NCBI RefSeq assembly: GCF_026163685.1
Contig: NZ_JAOXSR010000003.1
Coordinates: 124,001-188,000 of the forward strand
From: Oerskovia flava
GTDB lineage: Bacteria > Actinomycetota > Actinomycetes > Actinomycetales > Cellulomonadaceae
Direction of reading: 5' to 3'
Length of the DNA: 64,000 nt
In this document: one piece after another, positions 41,835-50,922 of the stretch
Numbering within the stretch: position 1 is the stretch's first letter
Layout: every line of letters starts with the position of its first letter
Translations under genes and position numbers: made by a program
Notes under the pieces: generated by a model
Seen by the model: only the letters and a program-made list of their open reading frames with translations
Told to the model about the DNA's origin: nothing
Database searches by the model: none

Positions 41835-43081
41835 GCGAGGTCGCGCAGGACCTCGGCGGGGACGGCCCCGGCGAGGACGCGGCCGTCGTCGGTCACGAGC
41901 ACGGACAGCAGGGCCGAGGTGAGCAGACGGCCCTCGGGGACCTCCTGCGTGAGCTGGTCGTAGAGCGCGGCGGCGTCGATCTCGGGGACACCCGGCACGG
42001 TGCCTTCCTCGCCGACGAGCTCGCCGTAGAGGTCCTGGGCGCCCTCGGAGCCGAAGCTGCGGTCCATCCCGGGCAGCGCGGTGGCGGCGGCGGGGTCACC
42101 GGCGAGCAGGCCCTCGATGTCCACGCCCTCGACCTCGACGACGGTCTCCCACCCGAACCCGCTGACGGCGACGCCGTCGAACGCGCCGAGATCCTTGAGG
42201 TCCTCGGGGTCGGTGCCCTCGTGGTCGGCGGGGTCGGGCAGCGGTACCTCGACCTCGGTCGTCGTCGCGCCCGGGGGTGCGGTGAAGTCGAAGACCGCGT
42301 CGTCCGGCGCGGTGAACGACACGTCGGTGAACCCGACCTCCAGTGCGGGGGTCTGGGTGTCCCCGGTGGCCCACACCTGGACGCGCAGCGGCGCGGAGGT
42401 CTCGGCGTCGACCGCCACGAGCACGCGGTCGACGAGCGTGCCGTCGGTGCGGGGCACGAGCCCGAGCTGGTAGGCGTCGCGGCCCGCGACCTGGGTGGCC
42501 GTGCCGACGGAGACGTCGGTGGACAGCGCAGCGTAGGCGAGCAGCGCGTCGGCGGCCTCGGCCGGGGTCGGCAGGTCGCCCGCGACCTCGGGGGCCGCGC
42601 CGGACCTGGCGGCGTCGTCGAGCTCGCCGTACCGCTCCAGGTCGTCCGCGTCGACCGTGTAGTGCACCACCTCGTCGTCGCTGGACGAGTACGTCCACGC
42701 CTGCGGCCCGTCCCGGACGACCGAGAACTCGGACAGGGAGCCGAGCAGGGCGGCGCGCGAGCGGTCCTCGCCGTCCGACCACAGCCGGATCGTGGAGCTG
42801 CCGCCCAGCAGGTCGAGCGGGCTCGCGCCCTGCACCTCGCTCAGCGGGAGGTCGGGCAGGCCGAGGCGCGCGGTGTAGACCACCGTGCCGGACAGCGGGA
42901 CCGGCTCGGCCTCGGCGACCTTCACGAGCAGCTCGGCGGGGGTGAGCTCGGGCAGGTCGGAGCTCGCCGAGGCGATGACCGACGGCGCCACGAACGCGCC
43001 GGCGACGACGGCGGCCACGCCCGCCGGGACGGCCCAGCGGGCACGGGGGGACAGGGACCGGGCGGGAGCGGTGGATGCCAT
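41831..43081 (-). CDS. LolA-like / DUF2092 secreted protein
   Basis: 416 aa. N-terminal signal/anchor (WAVPAGVAAVVAGAFVAPSVI), then a beta-rich domain with LSGTVVYTARLGLPDLPL, STIRLWSDGEDRSRAALLG and VLVAVDAETSAPLRVQVWA, as in LolA/LppX-fold proteins that carry lipids. First gene of the exporter unit (three genes with ATGA or longer overlaps). A role passing hydrophobic cargo to or from the ABC exporter is inferred. Confidence 0.85.
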   Translation of the reverse strand: MASTAPARSLSPRARWAVPAGVAAVVAGAFVAPSVIASASSDLPELTPAELLVKVAEAEPVPLSGTVVYTARLGLPDLPLSEVQGASPLDLLGGSSTIRLWSDGEDRSRAALLGSLSEFSVVRDGPQAWTYSSSDDEVVHYTVDADDLERYGELDDAARSGAAPEVAGDLPTPAEAADALLAYAALSTDVSVGTATQVAGRDAYQLGLVPRTDGTLVDRVLVAVDAETSAPLRVQVWATGDTQTPALEVGFTDVSFTAPDDAVFDFTAPPGATTTEVEVPLPDPADHEGTDPEDLKDLGAFDGVAVSGFGWETVVEVEGVDIEGLLAGDPAAATALPGMDRSFGSEGAQDLYGELVGEEGTVPGVPEIDAAALYDQLTQEVPEGRLLTSALLSVLVTDDGRVLAGAVPAEVLRDLA

Positions 43082-43185
43082 GACGCCACCGTCGCACAGG
43101 CGACCTGAGACGACGCTGAGAGAGTGACCGCGGGCAGGGCGCGTCCCGCGCGCGCCGACGGCGCGGGCGGTGACATGCTGGCCGC

Positions 43186-43848
43186 GTGCGCGTGCTGGTG
43201 GTCGAGGACGAGCGGGGCGTCGCCCGCGCGCTGCGTCGTGGGCTCCTCGCGGAGGGCTTCGCGGTGGACGTCGCGCTCGACGGCCGGCGGGGCCTCGACC
43301 TCGCGGCGTCCGGGGAGTTCGACGCCGTCCTCGTCGACATCATGCTCCCCGGCCTCAACGGGTACGACCTCGTGACGCGGCTGCGCGCGCTCGAGGTGTG
43401 GACTCCCGTGCTCATCCTCAGTGCCAAGGACGGCGAGTACGACATCGCCGACGGACTGGACGTCGGTGCCGACGACTACCTCACCAAGCCCTTCTCGTTC
43501 GTCGAGCTCGTCGCGCGCGTGCGGGCGCTGGTGCGGCGCGGCGCCCAGGCGCGCCCCGCCGTCCTCACGGTCGGCGAGCTCACGCTCGACCCTGCGACGC
43601 GGGTCGTCACCCAGCGCGGGTACGAGGTCGCGACGACGGCCCGCGAGTTCGCCCTGCTCGAGTACTTCATGCGGCGCCCCGGCCACGTGGTGAGCAAGAG
43701 CGAGCTGCGCGACCACGTGTGGGACGCCGTCGGCGACGACCTCAACATCGTCGAGGTGTACGTCGGGTACCTGCGGCGCAAGCTCGGCCAGCGCGTCATC
43801 GAGACTGTGCGCGGGGCCGGGTACCGCATGGTGGTGCCGCCGACGTGA
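43186..43848 (+). CDS. OmpR/PhoB-type response regulator
   Basis: 220 aa from GTG 43186. Receiver with acidic pocket E8-D9, phosphoacceptor D51 (VLVDIMLPG), S79 and K101 (DYLTKPFSF); winged helix with LLEYFMRRPGHVVSKSEL and VGYLRRKLG. Cognate kinase follows with a GTGA overlap. Divergent from the LolA-exporter unit, a possible target. Confidence 0.95.
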   Translation: MRVLVVEDERGVARALRRGLLAEGFAVDVALDGRRGLDLAASGEFDAVLVDIMLPGLNGYDLVTRLRALEVWTPVLILSAKDGEYDIADGLDVGADDYLTKPFSFVELVARVRALVRRGAQARPAVLTVGELTLDPATRVVTQRGYEVATTAREFALLEYFMRRPGHVVSKSELRDHVWDAVGDDLNIVEVYVGYLRRKLGQRVIETVRGAGYRMVVPPT

Positions 43849-45242
43849 CCGACGGCGCCCGACGCCGCGGGCTGTCCCTGCGCGCCCGGCTCACCGCGCT
43901 CGCGGCGCTGCTCCTCGCGGTCGCGCTCGTCGCGGGGGCCTTCCTGCTGTCGTGGGTCGTCTCGCAGGGGCGGCTCGCGGCACTGGACGACGTCGCGCGC
44001 GACCGGGCGCTGCTCGTGGCGCGGCTGGCCGAGAGCGACCAGGTGCCCGACGTGCTGCCCGTCGCCGAGCCGGGGGAGGTCGCCCAGCTCCTCGGGCCCG
44101 GGGGAGAGGTCCTCGCGTCGTCGGGGTCGGCGAGCCGCACCCTGCCGATCGTCCCGGCCGACGAGCTCGCCGCGCTGCGCGCCGAGGCGGTGACGACCGG
44201 GGAGCCCTTGGTGCGCACCACGGACCGCAGCGCCTACGACTCCTCGGCGCGGGTCGCCGTCGTGCCCGCGGTGCGCCCGGGCGAGGCGGCCGGGGACGGG
44301 GCGGCCCGGCACGGGGAGGTCACGGCCGTCGCGAGCATGCCGCTGCGCGAGGTCGAGGGCGTGGTGCGTGCGCTGCGGCTCTCCCTCGCGCTGGTCGTGC
44401 CGCTGCTGACGTTCGTCGCGGCGGGGGTGATCTGGCTCGTGCTCGGGCGCGCGCTCGCGCCGGTGGAGGAGCTGCGGCGCGGGGCCGACGCGATCGCGCG
44501 GTCCGGCGGGCCCGGGTCGCTGCCCGTGCCGCGCGCGGACGACGAGCTGGGCGCGCTCGCCCGCACGCTCAACGCGATGCTCGACAGCCTGCGCGCCGCC
44601 GAGGCGCGGCAGCGGTCGTTCGTCGCCGACGCGGCCCACGAGCTGCGCTCGCCCGTCGCGGGGCTGCGCGCGAGCGTCGAGGTCGCACGCCTGCACCCGG
44701 ACGCCTACCCGACCGGTGAGCTGGCCGCCGAGCTGACCGACGAGGTGCTGCGCCTCGGTGCGCTCGTCGACGACCTCCTCGTCCTCGCCCGGCTCGGCGC
44801 GCTGCCGGTCGTCCACGAGGAGATCGACCTCGGTGACCTCGCGCGCGAGGTGGTCCGCGCGTCGGGTGCGGGCGCGGGTGGCGGCCTGGACGTCGAGGTC
44901 CGGGGGGCCGGCCGGGCACGGGGGGAACTGGCCGCCGTCGGGCGGGTGCTGCGCAACCTCGTCGACAACGCCGCCCGTCACGCGGCGACGCGGGTGGAGG
45001 TCACGGTCGGGGACGGTGCGCTGGGCGTCGACGACGACGGGCCGGGCATCGACCCGCAGGACCGCGAGCGGGTGTTCGAGCGCTTCACGCGGCTCGACGA
45101 GGCGCGCGAGCGGGACGCGGGCGGCACGGGGCTCGGGCTCGCGATCGCCCGCGAGACCGCGCGCCAGCACGGCGGCGACGTCACGCTGACCACCTCCGCG
45201 CTGGGCGGCCTCCGCGCCGAGGTCCACCTCCCGCGCTCCTGA
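43845..45242 (+). CDS. Sensor histidine kinase
   Basis: 465 aa from GTG 43845, overlapping the regulator's stop. Two transmembrane helices (LTALAALLLAVALVAGAF; LALVVPLLTFVAAGVIWLVL) flank a ~150-residue sensor loop. HAMP (LAPVEELRRGADAIARS), H-box ADAAHELRSPV with H265, N-box RNLVDNAARHA, G-boxes DDDGPGID and GGTGLGLAI. Intact HisKA/HATPase. Signal unknown. Confidence 0.95.
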   Translation: MTDGARRRGLSLRARLTALAALLLAVALVAGAFLLSWVVSQGRLAALDDVARDRALLVARLAESDQVPDVLPVAEPGEVAQLLGPGGEVLASSGSASRTLPIVPADELAALRAEAVTTGEPLVRTTDRSAYDSSARVAVVPAVRPGEAAGDGAARHGEVTAVASMPLREVEGVVRALRLSLALVVPLLTFVAAGVIWLVLGRALAPVEELRRGADAIARSGGPGSLPVPRADDELGALARTLNAMLDSLRAAEARQRSFVADAAHELRSPVAGLRASVEVARLHPDAYPTGELAAELTDEVLRLGALVDDLLVLARLGALPVVHEEIDLGDLAREVVRASGAGAGGGLDVEVRGAGRARGELAAVGRVLRNLVDNAARHAATRVEVTVGDGALGVDDDGPGIDPQDRERVFERFTRLDEARERDAGGTGLGLAIARETARQHGGDVTLTTSALGGLRAEVHLPRS

Positions 45243-45314
45243 CCTCCCCCCACCTCGGCGGCCTGGGGTGAGGTGCCAGGTGTGAGGTAGTCGGGGTTGG
45301 GGGCGGGCGGGTGC

Positions 45315-45333
45315 TGAGGTTAGCCTTGCCTCG
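45315..45333 (+). promoter_or_regulatory. DmdR/IdeR-type iron box
   Basis: TGAGGTTAGCCTTGCCTCG matches 14 of 19 positions of the DtxR-family consensus TTAGGTTAGCCTAACCTAA. It lies 64 bases before the start of the iron-siderophore binding protein; repression in iron-replete cells is expected. Confidence 0.85.
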
Positions 45334-45396
45334 GCCCGCCGTCGGCGGCTCGTCGGCTCGCCCCGCCGCACCATCCACATCCTTCGAGGAGCACCC

Positions 45397-46488
45397 GTGC
45401 GCGCACACCTGCACCGCACCACCTCTCGCCGCCGGACCCGGTCCCGCGAGCTCATCACCACCGCAGCCACCGCTGCCACCCTCGCGCTCGTCCTCGCAGC
45501 CTGCGGCGGCACCGACGACGCGACCGGCACCGACGACACGGATGCTGGGTCGGACGAGGCACCGACCGCCGAGGGCGCGTTCCCGGTCACCCTCGAAGGA
45601 GCGCTCGGCACCGCCGAGATCACCGAGGCCCCCGAGCGGGTCGTGACGCTCGGCTGGGGGGCCGACGACATCGCGGTGTCCCTCGGTGTCGTGCCCGTGG
45701 GCGTCGAGGCCGACGACTGGGCCGGCGACGAGAACCGCCTGCGCCCCTGGTTCGTCGACGCCGTCGAGGAGGCGGGGGCCGAGCTGCCCGAGGCCATCAC
45801 CATGTACCCGGAGCTCGACGTCGAGGCGATCGTCGCCCTCGAGCCGGACCTGGTCCTCGCGCCGCAGACCGGCATCGACCAGGCGACCTACGACCAGCTC
45901 GCGGCCTTCACCGACGTCGTCGCCTACCCCGAGGGCCCGTGGATCACGCCGATCGACGAGCAGATCGAGATCGTCGCCGCAGCCCTCGGCAAGCCGGACG
46001 AGGCGGCCGGGCTCGTCGACGGGATCGACCAGGCGCTCGCCGACGCGGCCGCCGAGAACCCCGACTTCGCCGGCACGCAGATCGCCTACGTCTACGGCGG
46101 CAACGAGCAGGGCGCCCTGAGCGTCTACGTGCCGGGCGACCCCCGGATCGACACCTTGCTGGGGCTCGGCTTCGAGCTCGCCCCGTCCGTGGCGGACCTC
46201 GAGCCGCCGGCCGGCAGCTTCACGGTCGACTGGGGCCTCGAGAACGCCGACCGCCTCGACGACGTCGAGCTCCTCTTCACCTGGTTCAACACCGCCGAGG
46301 AGCAGGAGGTGACCGAGGCGCAGCCGCTCTTCGCCTCGATCCCCGCGTTCGCCTCCGGCGCGTACGTCCCCATGCTCGACACCCAGCTCGGCATGGCCGT
46401 CACGACCGGCACACCCCTGAGCGTCCCGTGGGCGCTCGACGAGTACGTCCCGCTCATCGCGGACGCCGTCGCGCAGGTCGAGGACTGA
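45397..46488 (+). CDS. Iron-siderophore ABC transporter binding lipoprotein
   Basis: 363 aa from GTG 45397 (GAGGAGCA upstream). Lipobox LAAC with Cys36; PBP type II helical-backbone fold: ERVVTLGWGADDIAVSLGVV, AIVALEPDLVLAPQ, YDQLAAFTDVVAYP. Captures ferric siderophore outside the membrane. Heads a four-gene uptake operon below the iron box. Confidence 0.94.
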   Translation: MRAHLHRTTSRRRTRSRELITTAATAATLALVLAACGGTDDATGTDDTDAGSDEAPTAEGAFPVTLEGALGTAEITEAPERVVTLGWGADDIAVSLGVVPVGVEADDWAGDENRLRPWFVDAVEEAGAELPEAITMYPELDVEAIVALEPDLVLAPQTGIDQATYDQLAAFTDVVAYPEGPWITPIDEQIEIVAAALGKPDEAAGLVDGIDQALADAAAENPDFAGTQIAYVYGGNEQGALSVYVPGDPRIDTLLGLGFELAPSVADLEPPAGSFTVDWGLENADRLDDVELLFTWFNTAEEQEVTEAQPLFASIPAFASGAYVPMLDTQLGMAVTTGTPLSVPWALDEYVPLIADAVAQVED

Positions 46489-46496
46489 CCGTCCCG

Positions 46497-47549
46497 GTGC
46501 ACCCCACGACGACCGACGGCGCGCGAGCCGGGGCCGAGCCCCGTGCGCGCCGTCGGCGTCCCGGCTGGGCGCTCGCGGCCGGTCTCGCCGGGGCCCTCGC
46601 CCTCGCGGCGCTGGTGACGGGCCTGAGCCTGGCGGTCGGCTCCAACCCGCTGCCGCTCGACGCGGTGTGGCGCGCGCTCGTCGCGCCCGACGACTCGTTC
46701 GCGACGACGGTCGTCGCCTCCCGCGTGCCGCGCACGATCCTCGGCCTGCTCGTCGGTGCGGCGCTCGCCGTCGCGGGCGCGCTGATCCAGGGCATCACCC
46801 GCAACCCGCTCGGTGATCCCGGCCTGCTCGGCGTCAACGCGGGCGCCGCGGCCGCCGTCGTCACGGTCACGGCCGTCACGGGCTCCATGATGGTCGGCGT
46901 CGCGGTCCTGCCCGTCGCGGTCCTCGGGGCGTTCGGCGCCGCCGTCGTGGTCTACCTCGTCGGGTCCGGTCGTGGCGGACCGACGCCCGTGCGCCTCATC
47001 CTCGCCGGCGCCGCGATCACCGCGGCGCTCACGGCGTACGTGCAGGCGATCGCCTTCACGAACCCGACCGTCTTCGAGAGCTACCGCTTCTGGGTGGTGG
47101 GCTCGATCGCCGGCCACCCGCCGAGCACCGTGACGATGATCTGGCCGGTCGTCGTCGCCGCCCTCGTCGTCGCGCTCCTGCTCGGTCGGCCCCTGAACAC
47201 CCTCGCGCTCGGGGACGAGACCGCCCGCGCCCTCGGCGCGAGCGCCGGTCGCACCCGCCTCGTCGGCGCGGTCGTCGCGACCGTGCTCTGCGGGGTGGCG
47301 ACCGCCGCCGTCGGCCCGATCGCCTTCGTCGGCCTCGCCGTGCCGCACATCGTGCGCGCCGTGACCGGCTCCGACCACCGCTGGCTCCTCGCCTACTGCG
47401 TCGCCCTCGGCCCGGTCCTGCTGCTGGGCGCCGACGTCCTGGGCCGCGTCGTGGCCCGCCCCGGCGAGCTGATGGTCGGCGTCGTCACCGCGTTCCTCGG
47501 CGCACCGGTGCTCTACTTCGCCGTGCGGCGCAGCGGGAGCGGGCTGTGA
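46497..47549 (+). CDS. FecCD-family iron ABC permease 1
   Basis: 350 aa from GTG 46497, 8 bases after the binding-protein stop. About nine to ten transmembrane helices; family blocks RVPRTILGLLVGAALAVAGA, QGITRNPLGDPGLLGVNAGA, FWVVGSIAG, ALGASAGRTR and VGPIAFVGLAVPHIVR. Forms the channel with permease 2. Confidence 0.95.
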   Translation: MHPTTTDGARAGAEPRARRRRPGWALAAGLAGALALAALVTGLSLAVGSNPLPLDAVWRALVAPDDSFATTVVASRVPRTILGLLVGAALAVAGALIQGITRNPLGDPGLLGVNAGAAAAVVTVTAVTGSMMVGVAVLPVAVLGAFGAAVVVYLVGSGRGGPTPVRLILAGAAITAALTAYVQAIAFTNPTVFESYRFWVVGSIAGHPPSTVTMIWPVVVAALVVALLLGRPLNTLALGDETARALGASAGRTRLVGAVVATVLCGVATAAVGPIAFVGLAVPHIVRAVTGSDHRWLLAYCVALGPVLLLGADVLGRVVARPGELMVGVVTAFLGAPVLYFAVRRSGSGL

Positions 47550-48586
47550 GCGCGCCCGACGCCGGCCGCTGGCTCACCCTGCCCGGCCTCGCCCTGCCGT
47601 GGAACCGTCGTGCGACCGGCGTCGCCGTCCTCGCGCTGCTGGGGGTGGGCGTCGCGACGCTCCTCGCGCTGACGCTCGGCGAGCTCGGCGTCGCGCTCCG
47701 CGCGCTCCCCGCGGTGCTCGCCGGCGAGGGGTCGCGGATCGAGCAGTGGACCGTGTTCGACAACCGGCTGCCGCGGGCCCTCGTCGCGATCGGCGCCGGC
47801 GCCGCGCTCGGCATGTCCGGGGCGATCTTCCAGTCGGTGACCCGCAACCCCCTCGGGAGCCCGGACATCATCGGGCTCAACGCCGGCGCTGCCGCGGGCG
47901 CGGTCGCGACGTCGCTCGTGTGGCCCGGCGTCGTCCCCGTGCCGGTCGGGGCGCTGCTCGGCGGAGCCGTCGCCGTCGGGCTCGTGCTCCTCGGCTCCGG
48001 CCGGGGCTTCGCCGCTCCCTACCGCATGGTGGTCATCGGCATCGGGGTGGGTGCGATGGCGATCGCGTTCGTCCAGTACGCGATGACCCGGGCGCGGCGG
48101 GAGGACGCCACCGAGATCGCGGCCTGGATCAGCGGCAGCCTCGCGGCGCGCAGCTGGTCGGACGTGACCCTCGTCGCCGTGGCGCTCGTGGTCCTCGTGG
48201 TGCTCGCGCTGCTGTGCACCCGCGGGCTGCAGCAGGTCGAGATGGGCGACGACGTCGCGCTCGCCCTCGGGTCGCGGCCGGGGCGGGTGCGGGCCGGCGC
48301 CGTGGCGGTGGGCGTCGGGCTGTCGGCGGCCGCGGTCGTCGTCGCGGGGCCGATCGCGTTCGTCGCGCTCGTCGCACCTCAGGTGGGCCGCCGGCTCACC
48401 CTGTCGACCGGGCCGGGGCTCGTCGTCGCCGCGGCGCTCGGAGCGCTGCTCCTGAGCGTCGCCGACCTGCTCGCCGTCCACCTGCCGTGGACCTCGCCGC
48501 TACCCACAGGGATCGTGACCGCCGGGCTCGGCGGGGTGTACCTCGCCGCGCTGCTGGTGCGCGAATGGAGAAGAGGAACGACATGA
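47546..48586 (+). CDS. FecCD-family iron ABC permease 2
   Basis: 346 aa; GTG start overlaps the previous stop as GTGA. NRLPRALVAIGAGAALGMSG, QSVTRNPLGSPDIIGLNAGA, AWISGSLAARSW, ALGSRPGRVR and GPIAFVALVAPQVGRR mark the second, paralogous permease subunit. Confidence 0.95.
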   Translation: MSAPDAGRWLTLPGLALPWNRRATGVAVLALLGVGVATLLALTLGELGVALRALPAVLAGEGSRIEQWTVFDNRLPRALVAIGAGAALGMSGAIFQSVTRNPLGSPDIIGLNAGAAAGAVATSLVWPGVVPVPVGALLGGAVAVGLVLLGSGRGFAAPYRMVVIGIGVGAMAIAFVQYAMTRARREDATEIAAWISGSLAARSWSDVTLVAVALVVLVVLALLCTRGLQQVEMGDDVALALGSRPGRVRAGAVAVGVGLSAAAVVVAGPIAFVALVAPQVGRRLTLSTGPGLVVAAALGALLLSVADLLAVHLPWTSPLPTGIVTAGLGGVYLAALLVREWRRGTT

Positions 48587-49398
48587 AGGCACCGAGCACG
48601 GAACCCCTCGAGACCGGCGACGCGCCGTTGCGGGGCCGGGACCTGCGCCTCGCGTACGACCAGCGGGTCGTCGTCGACGGCCTCGACGTCGAGGTGCCCG
48701 CCGGGTCGTTCACGGTCATCGTCGGCCCGAACGGGTGCGGCAAGTCCACTCTCCTGCGTGCCCTGGGCCGCACGCTCACCCCGCGGCACGGGGTCGTCGA
48801 GCTCGCGGGCCGACCGATCGGCGACTACCCGAACAAGGAGGTCGCGCGGCGCCTCGCGCTGCTGCCGCAGAGCCCGATCGCCCCCGAGGGCATCACGGTC
48901 CGTGACCTCGTCGGGCGCGGACGCTACCCGTACCAGACCCTGCTCCGGCAGTGGTCGGCCGCGGACTCCGACGCCGTGCGCGACGCCCTGGACGCGACGG
49001 GCACCACCGACCTCGCGGACCGGAAGGTCGCCGAGCTCTCGGGCGGGCAGCGGCAGCGGGTGTGGATCGCGATGATCCTCGCGCAGGACACCGATCTGCT
49101 GCTCCTCGACGAGCCGACGACGTTCCTCGACATCACCCACCAGGTCGAGGTGCTCGACCTGTGCGCGCAGCTGCACCTGGCGGGCCGCACGGTCGTCGCG
49201 GTCCTGCACGACCTCAACTTCGCCGCCCGCTACGCGACCCACATGATCGCGATGCGCGAGGGGCGGATCGTCGCGACGGGCGACCCGCACGACGTCGTCA
49301 CGGCGAAGCGCATGAGCGAGGTGTTCGACCTGCGCTGCCGCGTCATCGAGGACCCGGAGTCCCGTACCCCGCTGGTCGTGCCGCTGGTGGGTCGCTGA
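48583..49398 (+). CDS. Iron-siderophore ABC transporter ATPase (FepC type)
   Basis: 271 aa; ATG overlaps the permease stop as ATGA, with AAGAGGA upstream. Walker A IVGPNGCGKST, Q-loop LLPQSP, signature AELSGGQRQRVW, Walker B LLLLDEPTTFLD, H-loop VLHDLN. Last gene of the iron operon; all catalytic motifs intact. Confidence 0.96.
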   Translation: MKAPSTEPLETGDAPLRGRDLRLAYDQRVVVDGLDVEVPAGSFTVIVGPNGCGKSTLLRALGRTLTPRHGVVELAGRPIGDYPNKEVARRLALLPQSPIAPEGITVRDLVGRGRYPYQTLLRQWSAADSDAVRDALDATGTTDLADRKVAELSGGQRQRVWIAMILAQDTDLLLLDEPTTFLDITHQVEVLDLCAQLHLAGRTVVAVLHDLNFAARYATHMIAMREGRIVATGDPHDVVTAKRMSEVFDLRCRVIEDPESRTPLVVPLVGR

Positions 49399-49551
49399 AC
49401 GGGCTCCGAACCTCCCGCTGGAACCTCGGGCCCCCGAACCCGTATCGTCTTTGCCCATGGACTCCTCATCTCCGAGTAGGTGGCCCTCCGGGGCCGCCTC
49501 CGACCACCAGCAGACCGCTGTCGATCCCGACGCCACCGAGGTGGCCGACCG

Positions 49552-50922
49552 GTGTTGACCGAATGGCTCCTGGTCCTCCTCGTCGTTGTCCTCATCACCG
49601 CGAACGCGTTGTTCGTCGCCGCAGAGTTCGCCTTCGTGACGGTCGATCGCCCCACGATCTCGCGGCTGGCCGACTCCGGTGACCGCCGGGCGGCATCGGT
49701 GCGTACCGCGCTGAAGTCGCTGTCCACCCAGCTCTCGGGCGCGCAGCTCGGCATCACGGTCACCAGCCTGGTCGTCGGCTTCATCGCGGAGCCGTCGATC
49801 GCGACGCTGCTGCGTGTCCCGCTCGGGGCGACACCTCTGTCCGAAGGGTTGAGCGCAGGCATCGCGCTCACGGCCGCGTTCCTCATCGCCACGGCCACGC
49901 AGATGGTCTTCGGCGAGCTCGTCCCCAAGAACTGGGCGATCGCCGAGCCCGTGCGGGTCGGCCGGGCGGTCGCCGGCGCGCAGCGTGGCTTCACCTGGTT
50001 CATGGGTCCGCTCATCCGCGTGCTCAACGGCTCGGCGAACCGGATCGTGCGGGCGCTGGGCATGGAGCCCCAGGAGGAGCTGGCCTCGGCCCGTTCCGCC
50101 CAGGAGCTCGGTGCGCTCGTGTCGCGCTCCGCGCAGCACGGCAGCCTCGACGAGCAGGTCGCCCGTCGCCTCGCCCACTCCGTCGAGCTCGGCGAGCGGA
50201 CGGCGTCGGACGCCATGACCCCGCGTCCGCGTGTGCGGTTCCTCGACGCGACCGACCCGGTCGCGGACGTCCTGCGCCTGGCCTCGCGCTCGGGCCACGC
50301 CCGTTTCCCCGTCCTCGGCGAGGACGTGGACGACGTCGTCGGGGTCGTGCACTTCAAGCACGCCCTGGCGGTCCCTGCGGCCGAGCGCGAGACGCGCCCC
50401 GTGGGTGACATCGTGCGCGCACCCCACGCCGTGCCGTCGACCATGCCGCTCGACGCCGTGCTCGAGGTGCTCCGCGAAGGGATGCAGCTCGCCGTCGTCG
50501 TCGACGAGTACGGTGGGACGGACGGCATCGTGACCCTCGAGGACATCGTCGAAGAGCTCGTCGGTGAGATCGAGGACGAGCAGGACCGCCCGATCGGCCG
50601 CCATCGGCAGCTCGCGGACGGCAGCTGGTCGCTGTCCGGGCTGCTGCGCCCCGACGAGGCGGGTGAGCTGACCGGGCTCGAGCTGCCGGAGGGCAGGGAG
50701 TCCGACACTTTGGGCGGTGTCGTCACGGAGGTCCTGGAACGCTTCCCCGAGATCGGCGACGAGGTACTTCTCGAGGCGCGCAGCACCGCCGATCCCGACG
50801 AGGACGGCCTGCCCACCCCGGTGTCCGTGCGGTTGCGCGTGACCCGCCTCGACGGACGCCGGGTCGACCGGCTGCTGCTCGCGGTCGAACCCCCTGTCCA
50901 GGAGGAGGCCGACCGTGGCTGA
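49552..50922 (+). CDS. CNNM/CBS-domain membrane protein (hemolysin C family), first of two
   Basis: 456 aa from GTG 49552 (GAGGTGG upstream). CNNM domain with 3-4 transmembrane helices (LLVLLVVVLITANALFVAAE, FGELVPKNWAI), a tandem CBS pair (MTPRPRVRFLDATDPV, VVDEYGGTDGIVTLEDI), and a C-terminal CorC/HlyC-like domain (LSGLLRPDEAGEL). Family is linked to Mg2+/Co2+ efflux. Complete. Confidence 0.94.
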   Translation: MLTEWLLVLLVVVLITANALFVAAEFAFVTVDRPTISRLADSGDRRAASVRTALKSLSTQLSGAQLGITVTSLVVGFIAEPSIATLLRVPLGATPLSEGLSAGIALTAAFLIATATQMVFGELVPKNWAIAEPVRVGRAVAGAQRGFTWFMGPLIRVLNGSANRIVRALGMEPQEELASARSAQELGALVSRSAQHGSLDEQVARRLAHSVELGERTASDAMTPRPRVRFLDATDPVADVLRLASRSGHARFPVLGEDVDDVVGVVHFKHALAVPAAERETRPVGDIVRAPHAVPSTMPLDAVLEVLREGMQLAVVVDEYGGTDGIVTLEDIVEELVGEIEDEQDRPIGRHRQLADGSWSLSGLLRPDEAGELTGLELPEGRESDTLGGVVTEVLERFPEIGDEVLLEARSTADPDEDGLPTPVSVRLRVTRLDGRRVDRLLLAVEPPVQEEADRG

